Shown: one piece after another, positions 6,550 through 11,348 of the stretch
Position numbering within the stretch: position 1 is the first letter of the stretch
Layout: the number at the start of each line of letters is the position of its first letter
DNA from: an uncultured Eubacteriales bacterium
Lineage (GTDB): Bacteria; Bacillota; Clostridia; Christensenellales; Christensenellaceae
NCBI GenBank assembly: GCA_900554725.1
Contig: USII01000015.1
Coordinates: forward strand, 1 to 11,348
Direction: 5' to 3'
DNA length: 11,348 nucleotides
Position numbers and translations under genes: made by a program
Notes under the pieces: model-generated
What the model saw: the letters and a program-made list of their open reading frames with translations, nothing else
What the model was told of the DNA's origin: nothing
The model's database searches: none

Positions 6550-7126
6550 AGAACTGAAAAAGCTCGTGCCCAAAAAGGGGGAGCTTGTTTTGGGTTACGG
6601 AGATCCCGGAGCTAGGATCATGGTGATCGGAGAGGCGCCCGGCCGGGAGGAAGTGCTGGCTGGCCGCCCTTTTGTGGGAAAGGCGGGCAGAAATCTGGAT
6701 GAATTCTTAAAAGAGGCAGGGATTTCACGATCGGCGCTCTACCTGACGAATGTGGTAAAGTTCCGCCCTGTGCGCATAGGGAAAAAGGGTACAACCGCCA
6801 ACAGGCCGCCTACCAAAGCTGAAATTGCAGCCTGCGCACCCTATCTGGAGGCTGAAATTGCTGCCATATCGCCCGAATTGATTTTGACACTTGGGAATAT
6901 AGCCTTGCAGGCATTGATGGGGGAGAAGGCGAAAATCGGCCAATTTCATGGAAAAGCCCTGAGCTATGGGAAAGGTTTTCTTTTTGCGCTTTATCACCCG
7001 GCCAGCGTTCTCTATAACCCAAAACTGAGGCAGGTTTATTTGGAAGATCTGGCGCGGCTTCGCGCTTATTTGACAAGAAGCGGCAAATCGTCTAGGATAG
7101 AGGAATTAAGACGGGAGGCAGATTGA
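6527..7126 (+). CDS. Uracil-DNA glycosylase superfamily protein lacking Fe-S cysteines
   Basis: A 199-residue protein of the same fold and motif order as the preceding gene, with GEAPGREE (35-42), AGRPFVGKAG (45-54), TNVVKFRP (74-81) and YHPAS (156-160). It keeps only one of the four iron-sulfur ligands: there is no N-terminal Cys-x2-Cys, and KCRP is KFRP (Phe79), leaving only Cys103. The central insert RIGKKGTTANRPPT (83-96) is longer than in the neighbour. The UDG motifs are largely intact, so it may still be a glycosylase, or it may have a different base preference or only bind DNA. The ATG at 6527 has a strong GGAGGGAG (6513-6520) and lies inside the end of the upstream gene. Its stop overlaps the next start in TGATG. 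It is probably an ancient paralogue rather than a recent duplicate, as the two sequences differ widely. Confidence 0.87.
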   Translation: MSLSSQYKELKKLVPKKGELVLGYGDPGARIMVIGEAPGREEVLAGRPFVGKAGRNLDEFLKEAGISRSALYLTNVVKFRPVRIGKKGTTANRPPTKAEIAACAPYLEAEIAAISPELILTLGNIALQALMGEKAKIGQFHGKALSYGKGFLFALYHPASVLYNPKLRQVYLEDLARLRAYLTRSGKSSRIEELRREAD

Positions 7127-8307
7127 TGGAACGAAAGAAAGTCACCTATCTGGTGGTTGTTGCGGTGCTTTGCACGGCGCTGATTGCCTCGCTGCTCACT
7201 TATTATTTCACTACGAGAAGTATAGAGAGCGGGGAACTATACCTAAAAGGCCAAAGCTATGAGGAACTCATGAAATACTTTGAGCTGGAAAAGGTTAAGG
7301 ATATTGTGGATGAATACTATATCCGCCAGGTGGAGCCGGAAGAGCTTTTGGAGGGCACGCTATCTGGCATGATAGAATACCTTGGAGATGGCCATTCCGC
7401 CTTTTATACCGAGGAGGATTACAGGTATTTTGACGAAAAGAGCGAAGGAAGCTATATTGGCCTTGGCATGATGTTAAGGAAGGATGGGGAAAATTATCCC
7501 ATTGTGCAGCAGGTATTCCCGGATACTCCGGCCTATGATGCGGGGATTGTGCCTGGGGATCAGATTCTCTCTATCGACGATAAGGATACGAGGATGATGG
7601 ACCTGGATGGCGTGCTGGGCAGAATTCGCGGCATTGAAGGGACTGTAGCGCGGATTACGGTTCAATCGGGTGCGGAAACAAAACAGCTGGAGCTGCCAAG
7701 AAGAGTGAGCGAACTGCAGCTTGTCATGACGGATATGATAAATGCGAAGGTTGGGTATGTCAATATTGTGGAGTTTTCAGGAAACAGTGTAAGCGATTTT
7801 GAAAAAGCCTTTTCCTCTCTCCAACAGGAAGGCGCCCAGGCGATGGTGATAGACCTGCGGGGAAACCAGGGCGGCAACATCAGCCAGGCGATGGAAATTG
7901 CGGATATGCTGCTGGGTGAAGGGGAGATTGCCCATGTCATGGGAAGGGAGAAACAGGGAAACTCCTGGAAATCCTCTGGAGATGTGCGCTACGATGAGCC
8001 CATTGTGCTTTTGGTGGACGAGGAAACAGAGGGTGTGAGCGAGGTGTTTGCTGCGGCCCTTCAGGAGCAGGGGCGCGCCACAGTGCTTGGAGAAAAGACC
8101 AAAGGCAGTGCTGTGCAGACTTCCTTTTTTGAAGTGCCCTCTACGGGCAATGTTGTAAAACTCGTGACGGGCAGATATTGCACTGCGGGAGGCACGGAGG
8201 TAGACGGCAATGGCGTTGTGCCCAATGAGCAGTATGACGATGCGGCAGACGCCCAATCTGAGCAGACGATTCTCACAAAGGCGGCAGAGCTGCTGGGGCT
8301 ACAGTAA
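7126..8307 (+). CDS. Membrane-anchored PDZ/S41 C-terminal-processing-protease-like protein, probably inactive
   Basis: A 393-residue protein of the CtpA/Prc family, which cleaves exported proteins near their C-termini. Seen in order: a short basic N-terminus and one membrane segment (about 7-27), an N-terminal helical region with GMIEYLGDGHSAFYTEEDY (about 81-99), a PDZ domain (about 105-190; SYIGLGMML, then AGIVPGDQILSID) and the S41 core (DLRGNQGGN 243-251; AAALQEQGRATVLGEKT 309-325). The position of the catalytic serine, normally in SAS-A-S/A-E, reads TEGVSE (301-306), placing Gly303 at the nucleophile. The lysine loop, usually GKG(S/T)VQ, is altered to KGSAVQ (326-331). A catalytically dead but structurally intact protein is the simplest reading. 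ATG 7126 overlaps the previous stop and has GGGAGG (7113-7118); a TTG at 7123 is less likely. No C-terminal peptidoglycan-binding domain follows. Confidence 0.88.
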   Translation: MERKKVTYLVVVAVLCTALIASLLTYYFTTRSIESGELYLKGQSYEELMKYFELEKVKDIVDEYYIRQVEPEELLEGTLSGMIEYLGDGHSAFYTEEDYRYFDEKSEGSYIGLGMMLRKDGENYPIVQQVFPDTPAYDAGIVPGDQILSIDDKDTRMMDLDGVLGRIRGIEGTVARITVQSGAETKQLELPRRVSELQLVMTDMINAKVGYVNIVEFSGNSVSDFEKAFSSLQQEGAQAMVIDLRGNQGGNISQAMEIADMLLGEGEIAHVMGREKQGNSWKSSGDVRYDEPIVLLVDEETEGVSEVFAAALQEQGRATVLGEKTKGSAVQTSFFEVPSTGNVVKLVTGRYCTAGGTEVDGNGVVPNEQYDDAADAQSEQTILTKAAELLGLQ

Positions 8308-8318
8308 AAGAGGATGGG

Positions 8319-8346
8319 AAAAAGCGGGCAGAAAGCCCGCTTTTTT
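8319..8346 (+). terminator. Bidirectional terminator after the S41-like gene
   Basis: AAAAAGCGGGC (8319-8329) pairs with GCCCGCTTTTT (8335-8345) around a 5-base loop, with six T on the + strand (8341-8346) and five A on the upstream side. It is well placed, 11 bases after the S41-like stop, and its A arm would serve as a T tract for transcription from the convergent gene. Confidence 0.92.
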
Positions 8347-8502
8347 ATGCGCCGCATTATGAAGAAGGGCCCATCAAAAGAGGGAAAAGCCTGCATAAGC
8401 GGGCCGAAGGCTCTTTAATCCTGTACGCCAGGAGAGAAATACTTTTCCCGTGCAGCTTTTCCCGGAATAAGCCAAGATCTGGGGAGATGCTATTTACTAT
8501 AA

Positions 8503-8530
8503 AAAGGCCGCAGCAGTTGCTGCGGCCTTT
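8503..8530 (-). terminator. Terminator for the penicillin-binding protein gene
   Basis: GGCCGCAGC (8506-8514) pairs with GCTGCGGCC (8519-8527) around a 4-base loop; A/T pairs extend the stem. Read on the - strand the stem is followed by five T (complement of 8501-8505). It lies about 25 bases after the PBP stop. The roughly 150 bases between this element and the + strand terminator hold nothing I can assign. Confidence 0.88.
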
Positions 8531-8554
8531 GTTGTTTCCCCGGCAAGCGCCTTT

Positions 8555-11302
8555 TTAGGGCGAACCTGGAGAAGATGCTGGACCCTCGGATTCAGAAGAA
8601 GTTGGCGAGGGCCCTGGAGAAGGCTCCGCACTGCCGGAATCCCCTGGAGATGGCGAGGGTTCCGGAGAGGGCTCCTCATCTGGCAGCGAAGCTTGAATTT
8701 CGCGTTTCACGGCCAATAGGTTGCTGGTTGCATCCTGAATCGCAGCGGCAGTTTTTGTTGCCGGATCTGCGTTGATCGCGCTTTGCACTGCGCTAATCAG
8801 CGTTTGCAGGCGCGAGCGCTGCGTCTGGCTGAGGCGGCTTGCCTCTGTCTGCAGGAAGCTCTGAACCTCTGCAATGGCGGCATTGGCCTCTGTTGTGGCG
8901 GTTTCGATATCCGCCTGAGAGAGGGCCCATTCCGGCGTATGCACAGGGCAGGTTCCTGTGGCAATGGTATTTCCATTTTCATCTGTCACAGGGGATGCGG
9001 AAGCCAGATTGGGGAAAAGGCTAAGCAGGGTTTCCTGGCTGAGCAAGGCATAGGGGCTGCCCTCTGGAATAATGACGCCGCTGGCGCTCTGAAGGGAAGT
9101 TTCAGGGCAATAGGGGCCGGGGGCACAATTACCCTCCACACACATTACAGTAGAGCCATGCATATTGCAGGTTTGCGTTGGCGCATCACCGACGGCGAAA
9201 TAATCGGTGACGGGCGAATGGAAAGTATCTGCGCTGCAGGCATCTGTGCACTTTAAGCCAGAAACGCCGCAGACAGTATAGCGCGTTACGCCGTAATCGG
9301 ATGCGCTGCCTTCGAGGATGGCTTTATCCTCTTTGCCCTCGAGAATGGCCTTCATATACCGCTGCCAGAGCCTTGCAGCGCTGCTTCCATACACGCCGTT
9401 CATGCTCTTATAGCCGTCGTGGCCTATCCAGAGGGTGCTGGTATAGTGGCCGGTGATTCCGGCGAAGAAAGCGCCGCGGTTGCTATGCACCGTGCCTGTT
9501 TTTCCGGCGACGGTAAAGCCGCTGATCTGGGCATTGGTACCTGTGCCCGACTGCACTGCGTTTTTCAGCGCCTCAACCAGCATAAAGGCCGTGGAAGGCT
9601 TGAAGACTTGGCGGACATCCCGCACCTGTTCCGCATCCAGAAGGACATTTCCATCATTATCCAGAACCTGGGTAAAGGAGAGGGGCTCGCGGTATTCGCC
9701 TCCATTGGCAATGCAGGCATAGGCCCCGGCCATTTCCAGAGTGGAGATGCCGCTTGTGCCAAGGGCCAGGCCAATGCCATCCTTGTTGATAGCCTCCGGG
9801 CTGATGCCGAGATCCATGAGATAGTTATAGGAAGTTTCCAGGCCAACATAATCCACCAGCGTGCGCGCTGCGACAATATTCCAAGAACTTGTAATACCCC
9901 TTCGTATGGTTGCGGGGCCGTAGGTGCCGTTGCTGGTGACGGGATAGCCTTCCTCTGTGTTCCAGCCGTCGATGCGGGCCGGGATATTTGGAATGACGCT
10001 TCCAAGCCCAAGCCCCAGATCAAACGCGGGCCCATAGACGGCAAGCGGCTTGATGGAGGAACCGACGGGCATTCGGCTCTGGTAGGCCCTGTTGAGCGAC
10101 CTCCTTGTGGTGGGAACATCCCTGCTGCCCACAATGCCCTTAATCTGCCCAGTTTGCTGGTCGAGCACAACTGCCGCAGCCTGCGGCTGGCGGATTTCAA
10201 TGATAGAACCATCCGAAGCTGTTTCTTCGATGACGCTGTCGCTCCCCCTAAACTGATAGTAACCGTCGTAGCTGGAGATGGTATCCTGCAACTTGTGCTG
10301 TACATCGGGATCTACGGTAAGGTAGATGGAATACCCTTTGGTGCGCAGCTCGTTTTCGATGGCCGCGCGGTTTTGCGTGGTATCCTCCAGCTCTCTTTGT
10401 TCCAGAAGGTGCGTCACAACATCGTAAACGCCATATTCCACAAAGTGGGGCATATCGTAGATTTGTGAGGTGCTGCTCTCTTCCAGAACGGTAAATTCAT
10501 CGTTGAGCGCTTCGTTCATCTCTTCAAGAGAGATATAGCCCGCCGTATACATGCGGCGGAGAACCGTTTCAATGCGGCTGTTTAGCGCCTCTACATTGCC
10601 CGTGACATAGTAGGCGCGGCGGGGGCTATAGAGCCAAGGGTACTGTGTGATGCCGGCGATGCAGGCGCATTCCCGCAGCGTCAGCTCATTGAGCTCCTTG
10701 CCAAAATAATCCTTAGCCGCGACTTTTACACCATAGATCGTGCCGCCCAGCGGGATGGTATTGAGATAGGCTTCCAGGATCTGATCTTTTGAGTATTGCT
10801 GCTCCAGCTGCAGCGCCAGATTTGCCTCCTGAATTTTGCGCTTATAGGAGCGCTCAGGGGAAAGCAGCTGATTTTTTATAAGCTGCTGGGTGATTGTCGA
10901 GCCGCCGCTGGTGGTATCCGAAGAGAGATTGCCCACAAAGGAACTCAGGATGCGCTTTAAATCGATCCCGCTATGGTGATAGAAACGCACATCCTCTACG
11001 GCAATCACGGCCTGCTGCAACTGCAGCGGGATTTCATCCAGCGTAGCGTATTCGCGGTTTTCCGTTCCGGAATAGGTGGTGATAAGCTCTCCGTTTCCAT
11101 CGTAGATATAGGAAGTAAGAGCGTTATCCGCAAGCACTTCCAAATCCAGATCCGGTGTTGTGCCAAGGTATGCATTGGCAACGCCAAACACCGCGCCGAT
11201 TCCCGCCACGATAAAAACAAGCAGGGCAAGGCCGAAGAGCTTTGCCGTTGTAATGATGACGCCCAGAGCGTAAGAGGGGCGGCGATTGCGCGGGCGAAAA
11301 AG
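8555..11302 (-). CDS. Class A penicillin-binding protein (transglycosylase/transpeptidase), 5' end missing
   Basis: A bifunctional cell-wall synthase that polymerises glycan strands and crosslinks peptides outside the membrane. 915 genuine residues are present; numbers here count from Leu1 at 11302. Seen in order: basic N-terminus, membrane segment (about 18-45), GT51 transglycosylase with catalytic Glu103 (VEDVRFYHH) and GGSTITQQL (133-141), transpeptidase with SSIK (Ser415, Lys418), SSWN (Ser473 and Asn475 of SxN) and KTG (601-603). All key motifs are intact. After the transpeptidase comes a Cys-rich segment (eight Cys, about 678-785), an Ala/Gln-rich helical stretch (about 795-872), and a Pro/Ser/Glu-rich tail ending in GPASSPGSP. 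The gene is cut by the contig end; the apparent start at 11315-11317 lies in adapter sequence, and its first five residues (MYKRQ) are artefact. Probably only a few real N-terminal residues are lost. Confidence 0.94.
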   Translation of the reverse strand, partial: LFRPRNRRPSYALGVIITTAKLFGLALLVFIVAGIGAVFGVANAYLGTTPDLDLEVLADNALTSYIYDGNGELITTYSGTENREYATLDEIPLQLQQAVIAVEDVRFYHHSGIDLKRILSSFVGNLSSDTTSGGSTITQQLIKNQLLSPERSYKRKIQEANLALQLEQQYSKDQILEAYLNTIPLGGTIYGVKVAAKDYFGKELNELTLRECACIAGITQYPWLYSPRRAYYVTGNVEALNSRIETVLRRMYTAGYISLEEMNEALNDEFTVLEESSTSQIYDMPHFVEYGVYDVVTHLLEQRELEDTTQNRAAIENELRTKGYSIYLTVDPDVQHKLQDTISSYDGYYQFRGSDSVIEETASDGSIIEIRQPQAAAVVLDQQTGQIKGIVGSRDVPTTRRSLNRAYQSRMPVGSSIKPLAVYGPAFDLGLGLGSVIPNIPARIDGWNTEEGYPVTSNGTYGPATIRRGITSSWNIVAARTLVDYVGLETSYNYLMDLGISPEAINKDGIGLALGTSGISTLEMAGAYACIANGGEYREPLSFTQVLDNDGNVLLDAEQVRDVRQVFKPSTAFMLVEALKNAVQSGTGTNAQISGFTVAGKTGTVHSNRGAFFAGITGHYTSTLWIGHDGYKSMNGVYGSSAARLWQRYMKAILEGKEDKAILEGSASDYGVTRYTVCGVSGLKCTDACSADTFHSPVTDYFAVGDAPTQTCNMHGSTVMCVEGNCAPGPYCPETSLQSASGVIIPEGSPYALLSQETLLSLFPNLASASPVTDENGNTIATGTCPVHTPEWALSQADIETATTEANAAIAEVQSFLQTEASRLSQTQRSRLQTLISAVQSAINADPATKTAAAIQDATSNLLAVKREIQASLPDEEPSPEPSPSPGDSGSAEPSPGPSPTSSESEGPASSPGSP

Positions 11303-11348
11303 CTGTCTCTTATACACATCTGACGCTGCCGACGAGCGATCTAGTGTA
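11303..11348. other. Nextera/Tn5 sequencing adapter (non-genomic)
   Basis: 11303-11321 is the 19-base Tn5 mosaic end CTGTCTCTTATACACATCT. 11322-11335 (GACGCTGCCGACGA) is the i5-side transposome adapter, 11336-11343 (GCGATCTA) fits an i5 index, being the reverse complement of TAGATCGC as I recall for S501/N501, and 11344-11348 (GTGTA) starts the P5-side sequence. The six-frame products of the mosaic end, MYKRQ, MCIRDS and LSLIHI, all appear at this edge. Nothing here should be annotated as biology. Confidence 0.98.

Noticed and set aside
8347..8415. 23-codon open frame after the S41-like gene's terminator
   Set aside because: No ribosome binding site beyond the hairpin itself, no known family, and it lies between two terminators.
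9419..10468. 349-residue open frame on the + strand inside the PBP gene
   Set aside because: It is antisense to the transpeptidase part of the PBP, whose catalytic motifs are all intact on the other strand; an open frame of this kind is expected from the codon bias.
11005..11319. Frames starting MCIRDS or MYKRQ, or ending LSLIHI, at the right edge
   Set aside because: These are translations of the Tn5 mosaic end and not biological protein ends.

Overview
The window is one end of an assembled contig from a low-to-moderate-GC, spore-lineage Firmicute (Clostridia-like). The evidence is the conserved gene order dnaX-ybaB-recR-yaaL-bofA, which matches the Bacillus subtilis replication-origin-proximal cluster, together with strong AGGAGG-type ribosome binding sites, SigA-type promoters and a DegV protein. 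The last 46 bases (11303-11348) are not genomic: they are Nextera/Tn5 library adapter with an i5 index, so the biological sequence ends at 11302.

Layout on the + strand: the 3' end of an Ogg-type 8-oxoguanine DNA glycosylase (1-447) and a strong terminator; a YcdX-type PHP metallophosphatase with its own near-consensus promoter (674-1405); a DegV fatty-acid-binding protein (1461-2339); a gene-poor stretch of about 445 bases with a terminator, an unassigned segment and the dnaX promoter; the dnaX-ybaB-recR operon (2785-5298); a terminator hairpin that also covers the start region of yaaL; yaaL (DUF2508) and bofA; a promoter; and then a tightly coupled trio of a 4-Cys family 4 uracil-DNA glycosylase, a second UDG-fold protein that lacks the iron-sulfur cysteines, and a membrane-anchored PDZ/S41 protein (5971-8307). 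Convergent on the - strand is a large class A penicillin-binding protein (8555-11302), missing only its extreme N-terminus at the contig edge. Terminators serve both sides of the convergent junction.

Themes: DNA replication and repair dominate (Ogg, DnaX, YbaB, RecR, two UDG-fold proteins), followed by cell-envelope functions (BofA, the S41-like protein, PBP1A). Most of the window is ordinary core genome. I did not find a convincing new multi-gene system. The items most worth a second look are the S41-like protein whose catalytic serine appears to be glycine, the cluster-less UDG paralogue directly behind the canonical enzyme, the yaaL hairpin that combines terminator, hidden SD and a -10-like box in its loop, and the adapter artefact at the right end.
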